DNA of 35,939 nt, taken from the NCBI GenBank assembly GCA_019634245.1, contig JAHQVR010000271.1, forward strand, positions 1 to 35,939, given 5' to 3'. The first letter of the stretch is position 1; every line of letters starts with the position of its first letter. This document shows, piece after piece, positions 8,578 through 15,477 of this stretch. Position numbers and translations under genes: made by a program. The DNA is from Gammaproteobacteria bacterium (GTDB taxonomy: Bacteria; Pseudomonadota; Gammaproteobacteria; Granulosicoccales; Granulosicoccaceae). The notes beneath the pieces are model-generated. The model was not told the DNA's origin and did not search any database. It saw only the letters and a program-made list of their open reading frames with translations.

Positions 8578-9771
8578 ATGAATTCAGACTTAAACATGCA
8601 TCAACAACTTCGACAACTGTTCGATGCCGCCATCCGATCCGTCGATGGGTTCTACGCTACTGCGAAGGCAGTTAAGCAGGATGTGCAGTGCGACGAAACT
8701 TTGGCGTTACCTGCGGGTATAGACGTGATTGCGATAGGTAAAGCGGCTGATGCTATGGCGCAAGGTGCATTGTCTGAATTAGGAAACAAAGTAGTTGGTG
8801 GCTTGATTATCACCAAGCACAAGCATCTATCGGATGCCTTAAAGAATGATCAACGCTTCACCACATTTGAAACAGGACATCCAAGTCCTGACAAGTATTC
8901 GTTGCAAGCTGGCGAGGCGTTGGTAGATAGGGTGTCGTCATTGAGTAATGACCGACAATTACTTTTTTTAATATCCGGTGGCGCATCAGCCCTAGTAGAG
9001 CATTTGAATGATGCGACGACGTTGGAAGATCTTGAGTCGCTCACGGAGCAGATGCTCGCTCAGGGTATTCCCATTGGCGAAATGAATCGACGACGGCGAC
9101 AACTATCGAAAATTAAAGGTGGGAAGCTGGCCGGATTTCTTACCACTGTTCCTGTTACTCAGTTTTTAATCAGCGATGTGCCTGGTGACGTGCTGGGCGA
9201 TATCGGCTCCGGTCTGTTAATTCCAGCGGACAACGATACTGCTCCAGTTTGGGACAATATTCAGACGAGAATCATTGCATCCTCACGAATTGCACAACAG
9301 GCCGTCGCGGAGGAAGCAAAGACTCTCGGACTCACTGTACGGCAGGGTTCGGGGTCGATAACGGGTGATTTGCACGAAGCGGTAGAAGGAATCGAGCGTG
9401 TGCTATTGGCTGATTCAGCGGACGCTGGTGTGTACATATGGGGCGGTGAAACTACAGTGATTCTGCCCCCGAAACCCGGTCGAGGCGGTCGTAATCAGCA
9501 CCTCGCGCTAGCCTTAGCTGAACGTATTTCTGAAGGAGCACCTCTATCGATTTTGTGTGCAGGTACCGATGGTACCGATGGGCCCACGGAGGATGCCGGC
9601 GGATTGATCGATGAGCGCACCATTTCCCAAGGTAAACGCTTAGGGTTGGATAGCAGCGCAGCTCTAATCGCAGCTGATGCGGGCCGCTATTTGGATAAAA
9701 CGTCCGCTTTGTTTACCACGGGTCCGACCGGCACCAATGTGATGGATCTGGTGATCGCCATTAAGCACTAG
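8578..9771 (+). CDS. Glycerate 2-kinase, MOFRL/DUF4147 family
   Basis: This is a 397-aa kinase of the GckA/TtuD class, which phosphorylates D-glycerate to 2-phosphoglycerate. The N-terminal DUF4147 domain contains VIAIGKAADAMAQGAL, GHPSPDKYS and LFLISGGASALVE. The C-terminal MOFRL domain contains WGGETTVILP, GRGGRNQHLAL, CAGTDGTDGPTEDAGG and FTTGPTGTNVMDL. It stands alone and reads divergently from the TPR/L,D-transpeptidase pair, so the neighbours do not reveal the pathway (glyoxylate, serine or tartrate metabolism are possible). ATG 8578 and ATG 8596 are both usable; the second would leave room for a promoter whose -10 (TATAAA) covers 8573-8578. Confidence 0.92.
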   Translation: MNSDLNMHQQLRQLFDAAIRSVDGFYATAKAVKQDVQCDETLALPAGIDVIAIGKAADAMAQGALSELGNKVVGGLIITKHKHLSDALKNDQRFTTFETGHPSPDKYSLQAGEALVDRVSSLSNDRQLLFLISGGASALVEHLNDATTLEDLESLTEQMLAQGIPIGEMNRRRRQLSKIKGGKLAGFLTTVPVTQFLISDVPGDVLGDIGSGLLIPADNDTAPVWDNIQTRIIASSRIAQQAVAEEAKTLGLTVRQGSGSITGDLHEAVEGIERVLLADSADAGVYIWGGETTVILPPKPGRGGRNQHLALALAERISEGAPLSILCAGTDGTDGPTEDAGGLIDERTISQGKRLGLDSSAALIAADAGRYLDKTSALFTTGPTGTNVMDLVIAIKH

Positions 9772-9773
9772 GA

Positions 9774-10574
9774 TTACTGTTTAATATCAGCTGCACTTCG
9801 TATGTTCGCGATGCGTTCATTCAATTTTTCTCGGATGATCACGTTGCGCAACCCATCTTTGACTGAGTCAAAATCGGGTAATGCAGCAGCGCGTTTATCC
9901 AATAACTGAATGACGTGCCAGCCAAACTGTGTTTGGACAGGTTTACTAGTGACATCACCCACCTCCAGATTTTCTACACCGGCTGTGAATTCTGCCACCA
10001 TGGTGTTGCCCTGAAACCAACCCAGTTCTCCGCCATTCGCACCCGTTGGACCTGTGGAATACTCCTTGGCAAGTTCGGCAAAGTCGGCGCCGTCCCCCAG
10101 TTTGTCTATCAGCTCCTGACCGAGGGTTTCTTCATCGACCAGAATGTGTCGCGCGTTGTATTCACTATTAGCGAGGTTTTCGGTTTGGCGGTCATACTCT
10201 TTCTTGATGTCCTCGTCGCTGACCTCAATTTCGTGGCTCATTTCGGCTAAAAATGCATTCGCCATCGTTTGAGCATATTGAAGCTGCAATGAGGTTGCCA
10301 CCGCTGGATTTCGATCGAGTTCGGCTTTTTCCGCTTCCTGGGTGAGCAATTCAAGGTTTATAAGTTCGTTCAGTATGTCTTCTGCGCTCGCCGAAGCACC
10401 TGCCGATTGCTGTTGTTCCATGACTGTATCGAGAGCCAGTTGGGTAATCGGTTTGCCATTGACATCGGCGACTATTCCCTCGGGCAGCGAATCAGCTTGA
10501 GCCTGAGCTTGGGCAAAGGGTAGCCACAGCAGCACACAGGCTGAGAATTTGAGGGGTCGGCGAACATTGTTCAT
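9774..10574 (-). CDS. Periplasmic parvulin-type peptidylprolyl isomerase (PpiC/SurA-like)
   Basis: The mature protein has an N-terminal helical chaperone-like region (about residues 30-135, beginning GIVADVNGKPITQLALD) and one parvulin domain (about 139-228: YNARHILVDEETLGQELI, STGPTGANGGELGWFQ, FGWHVIQLLD). It catalyses cis-trans isomerisation at prolines and probably helps fold exported proteins. ATG 10574 gives a signal peptide (MNNVRRPLKFSACVLLWLPF then AQAQAQA) and follows GGAAT by 8 bases; the longer start at 10664 would bury this signal. Length 266 aa. It converges with the glycerate kinase gene (3-base gap) and diverges from yciO. Confidence 0.88.
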   Translation of the reverse strand: MNNVRRPLKFSACVLLWLPFAQAQAQADSLPEGIVADVNGKPITQLALDTVMEQQQSAGASASAEDILNELINLELLTQEAEKAELDRNPAVATSLQLQYAQTMANAFLAEMSHEIEVSDEDIKKEYDRQTENLANSEYNARHILVDEETLGQELIDKLGDGADFAELAKEYSTGPTGANGGELGWFQGNTMVAEFTAGVENLEVGDVTSKPVQTQFGWHVIQLLDKRAAALPDFDSVKDGLRNVIIREKLNERIANIRSAADIKQ

Positions 10575-10669
10575 GATATGGATTCCAGCAGTTGATTCTG
10601 TGTTGAAATGCAATCCTTGATCCGCTTTAGCGCTTACAATCGGGCCTCGCGTCGTAGTATGCATTCCCT

Positions 10670-11293
10670 ATGAGTCAATTTTTTGAAATTCACCCGGTAA
10701 ACCCGCAACAACGCTTGATCGCACAAGCAGTGGCAATTATCCGCCAAGGCGGGGTTATCGTCTATCCGACGGATTCGTGTTATGCGCTGGGATGCCTACT
10801 GGGTAATAAAAATGCCATGGAGCGCATCGCCCGAATACGGCGGACGGATTCAAAACACAATTTTACTCTGTTGTGCCGAGATCTGTCGGATTTGTCGCAA
10901 TACGCCAGAGTGGACAATGCCACTTACCGTACACTCAAATCTCTGACGCCCGGTCCCTACACTTTTATCCTCAAAGCGACCAGCGAAGTCCCGCGACGGT
11001 TACAAAATCCCAAGCGAAAAACCATTGGACTGAGAGTGCCAGACAATACCGTTTGTCTAGCGTTACTCGATACCTTGGGCGAACCACTGATGAGTAGCAC
11101 TTTAATACTACCTGGCAATGATCTGCCAGAGACTGATGCCTTTGACATTCGGCAACAGCTCGAGCATCAGGTTGATCTTGTCATAGACGGGGGAAACTGC
11201 GGGTTTGAGCCCACTTCGGTGCTGAGCATTGATCCAAATGGTGAATTTGAAGTCCTTCGAGGCGGGCGCGGCGACCTGGCATTTCTCGACTGA
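10670..11293 (+). CDS. yciO: YciO family protein (Sua5/TsaC-like fold)
   Basis: The protein closely follows E. coli YciO through most of its length: MSQFFEIHPVNPQQRLI, GGVIVYPTDSCYALGC, KNAMERIARIRR, HNFTLLCRDLSDLSQYA, PGPYTFILKAT, EVPRRLQNPKRKTIGLRVP and LGEPLMSSTLILPG. These belong to the YrdC-like fold of threonylcarbamoyl-AMP synthases used in t6A tRNA modification. YciO is a paralogue of TsaC whose contribution to t6A synthesis is uncertain, so its exact job is open. tsaB, a true t6A gene, lies about 21 kb away in the same window. The next gene, scpA, starts about 60 bases downstream. Confidence 0.92.
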   Translation: MSQFFEIHPVNPQQRLIAQAVAIIRQGGVIVYPTDSCYALGCLLGNKNAMERIARIRRTDSKHNFTLLCRDLSDLSQYARVDNATYRTLKSLTPGPYTFILKATSEVPRRLQNPKRKTIGLRVPDNTVCLALLDTLGEPLMSSTLILPGNDLPETDAFDIRQQLEHQVDLVIDGGNCGFEPTSVLSIDPNGEFEVLRGGRGDLAFLD

Positions 11294-11354
11294 GTCTCAG
11301 TTGCTGGCCAATACCCGGCTATACTTAGCGAAACGACCTCACATAAGACCTTTC

Positions 11355-12212
11355 ATGCCATCTAACTTGCCCATCGTCACAGAGAACACCACTCCACCTC
11401 CAGTGGCAGTTGTGCAGGGGGAGCCGGTTCTGCAGCTCCCGGATGATCTGTATATCCCGCCCGATGCGCTAGAAGTTTTTCTAGAGGCTTTCGAGGGGCC
11501 ACTGGATCTGCTGTTGTACTTAATTAAAAGACAAAATATTGACATCTTAAATATTCCCATTGCCAATATCACTGAGCAGTACATGCAGTACATCGGCTTA
11601 ATGGAGAGCTTGCGGTTTGAACTGGCTGCTGAATATTTGGTTATGGCGGCCATGCTGGCGGAGATCAAATCGCGGATGTTGCTGCCCCGAGTGGATGAAG
11701 ATGGAGAGGACGAAGACGATCCTCGTGCTGAACTGATACGTCGACTGCAGGAATACGAGCGAATCAAAGAAGCGGCAGAGAACATCGATGAATTGCCGCG
11801 TCAAGAACGTGATAATCACCAGTTAAAAGTAACGGCCCCAAAGATCGAGCGTGATCTGCCACTACCCGAGATCACGCTTAAAGAGCTGATGCTGGCCCTT
11901 AAAGATGTCGCACAGAGAGCGAAGCTGGCTGAACATCACAACATCAATAAAGAAGTGCTTTCGGTAAGAGCGCGGATGTCGCATGTACTGGCTACTTTGC
12001 AAGTGGGCGAATATTGCGAATTCACCACCTTGTTCAATGTTGAGGAAGGTCGAATGGGTGTCGTGGTGACTTTTTTAGCGATTCTGGAATTGTGCAAAGA
12101 ATCGTTGATCGACATCGTACAGTCTGAGGCATTTGCGCCTATCTACCTGAAGACCCGCGGAGACTCGATACGGCCGAGCGATGCACCGCTACCTACAGAT
12201 CAGTCGGAGTAG
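11355..12212 (+). CDS. scpA: Segregation and condensation protein A
   Basis: ScpA is the kleisin subunit that bridges the two heads of SMC in bacterial condensin. The N-terminal SMC-neck-binding region is clear: LEVFLEAFEGPLDLLLYLIK, then IDILNIPIANITEQYMQYI and YLVMAAMLAEIKSRMLLPR. The acidic middle linker (DEDGEDEDDP) and the C-terminal winged-helix region (about the last 80 residues, VLATLQVGEYCEFTTLF) complete the family layout. ATG 11355 is chosen; the longer frame from TTG 11229 runs inside yciO and lacks a plausible ribosome site. scpB follows 10 bases later. Confidence 0.93.
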   Translation: MPSNLPIVTENTTPPPVAVVQGEPVLQLPDDLYIPPDALEVFLEAFEGPLDLLLYLIKRQNIDILNIPIANITEQYMQYIGLMESLRFELAAEYLVMAAMLAEIKSRMLLPRVDEDGEDEDDPRAELIRRLQEYERIKEAAENIDELPRQERDNHQLKVTAPKIERDLPLPEITLKELMLALKDVAQRAKLAEHHNINKEVLSVRARMSHVLATLQVGEYCEFTTLFNVEEGRMGVVVTFLAILELCKESLIDIVQSEAFAPIYLKTRGDSIRPSDAPLPTDQSE

Positions 12213-12222
12213 TTTGTAAATT

Positions 12223-13476
12223 ATGGAAGCGCAGCAGCTGAAAAATATTCTCGAAGCAGGACTGTTGGTAGCAGCAAAGCCCATGAGCATTGCTCAATTA
12301 GATAGCATGTTTGAGGGTGATGATGATCGTCCCAGTCGGGCACAGATAAAAGACGCTTTAGTCCAGTTGCAATCAGAATACGAAGGTCGCGGTATTGAAC
12401 TGGTTGAAATTTCGAGTGGCTACCGATTGCAATCGCGGGAAAGTGTCTCTCATTGGATGGCGCGTTTGTTTGATGAAAGGCTTCCTCGCTACTCTCGTGC
12501 CCTGTTAGAAACGTTGGTGTTGGTTGCTTATCGCCAACCGATCACGCGTGGCGAAATAGAGGAGATCAGAGGTGTAGCGGTTAGTTCGAACATTGTTAAA
12601 ACCTTATTGGAACGTCAGTGGGTCAAGGAAGTTGGACACAAAGACGTACCAGGTAAGCCTGCACTACTCGGAACTACGAAGCATTTTTTAGATTACTTTA
12701 ATTTAAAACGCTTGGACGATTTACCGCCTCTGGGTGAGATAAAAGATCTTGATCAGATTGACGCTGTGTTAGCAGAATCTTTAGGTATCGAAAGTGTGGA
12801 TGCAGCTGCGGATGAGGCAGCGGCTAATGATGACATCGCTATTGAATCGGGTGACGTAGATATATCGCTTGACGCAGAAAGTGTTCAGGAAGAGGCTGCC
12901 GGTGCGGCCAACGGGTTGATGTCTGACACCCATGCTGGGGTTAAGGAAGATGACGAGCCGGAGGCCCACTCAGAAATCGGCAGAACCGACGACCAAGAGG
13001 TTGTTTCTGGACTCGCCGAAGAGGATGCACCCGAAGCGGTCGCCAGAGCGGACGAAGATCAGCAGGATGTCTCTGACGAATCCGCTGATGTGAATACCGC
13101 TGAAGTAGACAACACGCTGGGTGAACTTGGCAGCGACGATAGCCCACAGCCAGAGGGTCCATTCCCGCTGGACGATCATGAGCTGGGTTTTGACGAGACC
13201 ACGGCAGAATCTGAACTCAAACGGGTGATTGCTGATTTTGCAGACGAGCATCGACAAGAACTCGATGCTCAAAAACAGATGGATGCACGCCAATTGTCTT
13301 CGGTTGATAAGGCCGGTGATGACGCCGCTGATGACAAGGAGTTGGTCGAACAGGCGGCTCGAGCGACCGAAGTGGAAACAGCTGAATCGGCAGAAGCAGA
13401 ACCCCATGCCTTCGAACAAACACCGGGTACTGAACTGGCTGAAGAATTACCCAAGCCCAGCGATACCCTGCATTGA
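12223..13476 (+). CDS. scpB: Segregation and condensation protein B with long acidic C-terminal tail
   Basis: Residues about 1-180 form the two winged-helix domains of ScpB (LKNILEAGLLVAAKPMS, LPRYSRALLETLVLVAYRQP, ITRGEIEEIRGV, VPGKPALLGTTKHFLDYF), which binds ScpA in the SMC complex. The rest, about residues 185-417, is a low-complexity tail rich in Asp, Glu, Ala and Ser with no recognisable fold. ScpB proteins are usually about 180-300 aa, so this tail more than doubles the core. It is probably disordered. The tail is a single open frame with no sign of a frameshift. A second low-complexity ORF follows 60 bases downstream, in the place where many relatives carry rluB. Confidence 0.92.
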   Translation: MEAQQLKNILEAGLLVAAKPMSIAQLDSMFEGDDDRPSRAQIKDALVQLQSEYEGRGIELVEISSGYRLQSRESVSHWMARLFDERLPRYSRALLETLVLVAYRQPITRGEIEEIRGVAVSSNIVKTLLERQWVKEVGHKDVPGKPALLGTTKHFLDYFNLKRLDDLPPLGEIKDLDQIDAVLAESLGIESVDAAADEAAANDDIAIESGDVDISLDAESVQEEAAGAANGLMSDTHAGVKEDDEPEAHSEIGRTDDQEVVSGLAEEDAPEAVARADEDQQDVSDESADVNTAEVDNTLGELGSDDSPQPEGPFPLDDHELGFDETTAESELKRVIADFADEHRQELDAQKQMDARQLSSVDKAGDDAADDKELVEQAARATEVETAESAEAEPHAFEQTPGTELAEELPKPSDTLH

Positions 13477-13536
13477 ATAGCTAGACTGGGTGGTGCAACG
13501 CGAAGGATCGCGGATAATTCCATAGGGAATCCTTCG

Positions 13537-13965
13537 ATGGTCGCTCTTGACGTTGACTTGTCAGAGCCGGACATCGTGCTTGAGCCTGTGGGGGACCGCC
13601 CGGCGACCGGTAATGTTGTGAGTGTCGGGTACGATGGTCGTTCGGCCGAAGCTGCCGAAGCTACAGAAGCTACAGAAGCTACAGAAGCTACAGAAGCTAC
13701 AGAAGCTACAGAAGCTACAGAAGCTACAGAAGCTTTAGATGTTACTCCCAAAGGAAATACTCGAAAAACACGTAGGCAGTCGGCCCCGGTAACGGTGCCA
13801 GAGGCCGTTGCGTCAGGCATGGACGATCTAGACATTCCTGAACCATCAAAACCTCTCCCACTTCCGTTAAGAATGTGGAATAAGCTTGTTAACGTGGTGA
13901 AGGATGCGATAAAGAAACCGACCTGGTCAACCGCAGGTCTTAGAGCGTTTAAACGACGACGCTAG
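13537..13965 (+). CDS. Hypothetical protein with Glu-Ala-Thr tandem repeat and basic C-terminus
   Basis: Not recognised. The 142-residue protein has an acidic start (VALDVDLSEPDIVLEPVGD), eight perfect Glu-Ala-Thr units (residues 41-64) encoded by a 9-bp tandem repeat, a polar linker, and a C-terminus that looks structured: LPLPLRMWNKLVNVVKDAI, then a basic end (LRAFKRRR) that could form an amphipathic helix. The ATG is preceded by GGGAATCC. It follows scpB on the same strand by 60 bases and ends in a CTAG shared with the stop of the convergent smr gene. Long opposite-strand frames here are by-products of the repeat. It could be a real fast-evolving protein or decaying sequence; the coherent C-terminus favours the former. 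Confidence 0.5.
   Translation: MVALDVDLSEPDIVLEPVGDRPATGNVVSVGYDGRSAEAAEATEATEATEATEATEATEATEATEALDVTPKGNTRKTRRQSAPVTVPEAVASGMDDLDIPEPSKPLPLPLRMWNKLVNVVKDAIKKPTWSTAGLRAFKRRR
13657..13734 (+). repeat. 9-bp in-frame tandem repeat (GAAGCTACA, 8 units plus 6 bases)
   Basis: Eight identical copies of GAAGCTACA run from 13657 to 13728, followed by a partial unit GAAGCT (13729-13734). A diverged unit (GAAGCTGCC) precedes it at 13648-13656. The units encode Glu-Ala-Thr in the hypothetical protein. The copies are identical at every third codon position, which points to recent slippage expansion rather than selection on protein sequence alone. Unit gain or loss keeps the frame. Confidence 0.97.
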
Positions 13966-14507
13966 TTGCCTCGTTTAAGCAGGACATAGACCGCGCCTGT
14001 ACCGCCATCACTGGCGCGAGCGGAACAAAAGGCCAACACTTGAGAGTTGTTCCGCAGCCACTGGTTAACCGCCGGTTTTAGTTTAGGGCCCTGGTTGACC
14101 TCTCGGCGTCCTTTGCCATGAATAATGGTGATACATAGATGACGGTGTGTCTGCGCGTGCTTTAAAAACGCCGACAGTTCGCTCTTAGCCTGTTTCAAAT
14201 TAAGTCCGTGTAAATCGATAGTAGCCTGCGATGCATAGCGACCGCTTTTGAGCTTACGCAGAACACTTCGCTGCACACCCGGTTGTGTGAAACTTAAGTG
14301 CTCTCCAGTTTCAAGTAAATCGTTTTCACTCAGATCTGATAGCAGAGCGTCCATCACTGATTCATCATCGCGTTGCGCAGAGCTGATAGTGGCAGATGGT
14401 CGTATGGAGTCATGGGTGACCTTGTCATTGTTGACGCTGCGCACCTCGCCGACTGCATCGCGAAACAGAGCCATATCATCATCTGTTATCGTTTTTTTGG
14501 CACTCAT
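13962..14507 (-). CDS. Smr domain protein, SmrA/YdaL-like putative endonuclease
   Basis: The C-terminal Smr domain holds the family's catalytic signature: IDLHGLNLKQAKSELSAFL and ITIIHGKGRREVNQGP, then VLAFCSARASDGGTGAVYVL. Smr proteins are nucleases; E. coli SmrB cleaves mRNA at collided ribosomes, while SmrA/YdaL is described as a DNA nicking endonuclease. The ending pattern here is nearer YdaL, so a symbol is withheld. The N-terminal 90 residues (MSAKKTITDDDMALFRDAVG...) match the leader seen in both. Length 181 aa is typical. Its stop codon shares the palindrome CTAG (13962-13965) with the converging hypothetical gene, and it reads divergently from msrB. Confidence 0.88.
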   Translation of the reverse strand: MSAKKTITDDDMALFRDAVGEVRSVNNDKVTHDSIRPSATISSAQRDDESVMDALLSDLSENDLLETGEHLSFTQPGVQRSVLRKLKSGRYASQATIDLHGLNLKQAKSELSAFLKHAQTHRHLCITIIHGKGRREVNQGPKLKPAVNQWLRNNSQVLAFCSARASDGGTGAVYVLLKRGN

Positions 14508-14558
14508 ACCCCATTATAGGGTCATACTTTGAAACACCAATCTGAGGTATCTCGCTAT

Positions 14559-14963
14559 ATGACAAAAAAAGTGGAAAAAACCCTGGAAGAATGGGCCAAA
14601 ACGCTCACACCGGAACAACTGCAGGTGGCACGTCAGAAGGGGACAGAACGAGCGTTCACGGGCAAGTACAACGACCACAAGGCAGCAGGTAGTTATCTTT
14701 GCGTGTGTTGTCGAGAAAAGTTGTTCGACTCGGATCACAAATACGATTCCGGCTCAGGTTGGCCGAGTTTTTACCAGCCGGCAGCGGGTGCGCCTATCGA
14801 GGAGGAAACCGATCGTAGCCATGGAATGACACGCACCGAGGTGATGTGCGACTCCTGTGGTGCACATTTGGGGCATGTGTTTCCCGATGGTCCACAACCC
14901 ACTGGATTGCGCTATTGCATCAATTCAGCGTCGCTGGATTTCGTGGGCGAAGGTGAATCATGA
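14559..14963 (+). CDS. msrB: Peptide-methionine (R)-S-oxide reductase
   Basis: MsrB reduces methionine-R-sulfoxide in proteins. The four zinc cysteines are C48/C51 (CVCC) and C97/C100 (CDSC), and the catalytic Cys is C120 in [10 protein letters not shown]. Other hallmarks are [13 protein letters not shown] and [13 protein letters not shown] 14559 is chosen because it follows TGAGG by 11 bases and gives a normal 134-residue protein; a TTG at 14529 would add ten residues. There is no signal peptide, so it acts in the cytoplasm. The stop overlaps the start of the thioredoxin-like gene (ATGA), suggesting coupled expression. Confidence 0.95.
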   Translation: MTKKVEKTLEEWAKTLTPEQLQVARQKGTERAFTGKYNDHKAAGSYLCVCCREKLFDSDHKYDSGSGWPSFYQPAAGAPIEEETDRSHGMTRTEVMCDSCGAHLGHVFPDGPQPTGLRYCINSASLDFVGEGES

Positions 14964-15451
14964 ACCTACAACGACTGTTTTTCTGCTGCGCAATGATATT
15001 CAGTTTGCCTGCATATTCGACGGTCTTATTAAACGAAGTCGATAGAGAAGTTCCACAGTATTCACTGCCAGATACGCAAGGTAAGCTATGGACCTCGGAG
15101 GCTATGCAAGGTAAGCCCTACATCGTGAATTTCTGGGCGAGTTGGTGTCCGCCGTGTGTTGAAGAACTTCCCGCGATGAATAGCCTTTGGAAAAAACTAG
15201 AGCCCCATGGGGTGGGCATGCTGGCGATTAATGCAGGAGAAGGTTTACCTGCGGTCAATGAGTTCTTAACACGCATTCCCATTGATTTCCCAGTGTTGAT
15301 TGGAGATGGTCGCAGCCTTAACCAATGGCAGGGGCGGGCCATGCCCTCAACCTACATCATTGATGGTGCGGGGCGTGTGGTTTACGAGGCCATCGGACCA
15401 CGGGAATGGGACGATGAAGAATTTGTTAAAAAGATGCTGACGCTTCTGTAG
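14960..15451 (+). CDS. TlpA-like secreted thioredoxin-fold protein
   Basis: A signal peptide ([20 protein letters not shown]) precedes a TlpA/ResE-type thioredoxin domain: [14 protein letters not shown], then [19 protein letters not shown] with the redox pair C63/C66, and a cis-proline segment [17 protein letters not shown]. Such proteins reduce disulfides in the periplasm, often for cytochrome c maturation or oxidative repair. Translational coupling to msrB (ATGA, 14960-14963) is suggestive, but MsrB lacks a signal peptide, so the two act in different compartments unless a membrane carrier such as a DsbD-type protein links them. The last codons run into a perfect hairpin. Confidence 0.88.
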   Translation: MNLQRLFFCCAMIFSLPAYSTVLLNEVDREVPQYSLPDTQGKLWTSEAMQGKPYIVNFWASWCPPCVEELPAMNSLWKKLEPHGVGMLAINAGEGLPAVNEFLTRIPIDFPVLIGDGRSLNQWQGRAMPSTYIIDGAGRVVYEAIGPREWDDEEFVKKMLTLL

Positions 15452-15462
15452 AGAAGCGTCAG
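15428..15462 (-). terminator. Probable rho-independent terminator for acs (possibly bidirectional)
   Basis: A perfect 11-bp inverted repeat, CTGACGCTTCT (15437-15447) and AGAAGCGTCAG (15452-15462), has a 4-base loop that contains the stop codon of the TlpA-like gene. Reading on the minus strand, the hairpin is followed within four bases by five T (15432-15428), giving a standard terminator 16 bases after the acs stop. On the plus strand there is no T tract, so termination of msrB-tlpA by the same hairpin would be weak. Confidence 0.75.
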
Positions 15463-15477
15463 TGCGGTTTGTCCGCG

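Noticed and set aside
11229..11354. Upstream extension of scpA from TTG 11229
   Set aside because: It overlaps yciO, adds 42 residues not expected in ScpA, and lacks a ribosome site; ATG 11355 is preferred.
12941..13423. Several minus-strand frames opposite the scpB acidic tail
   Set aside because: They arise because GAN/GCN-rich codons rarely give stops on the other strand; no motifs, and scpB is continuous.
13269..13835. Long minus-strand frame (188 codons) with Ser-Val-Ala repeats across the scpB tail and the next ORF
   Set aside because: It is the antisense reading of the 9-bp repeat and of low-complexity scpB sequence, overlaps two plus-strand frames and has no recognisable domain.
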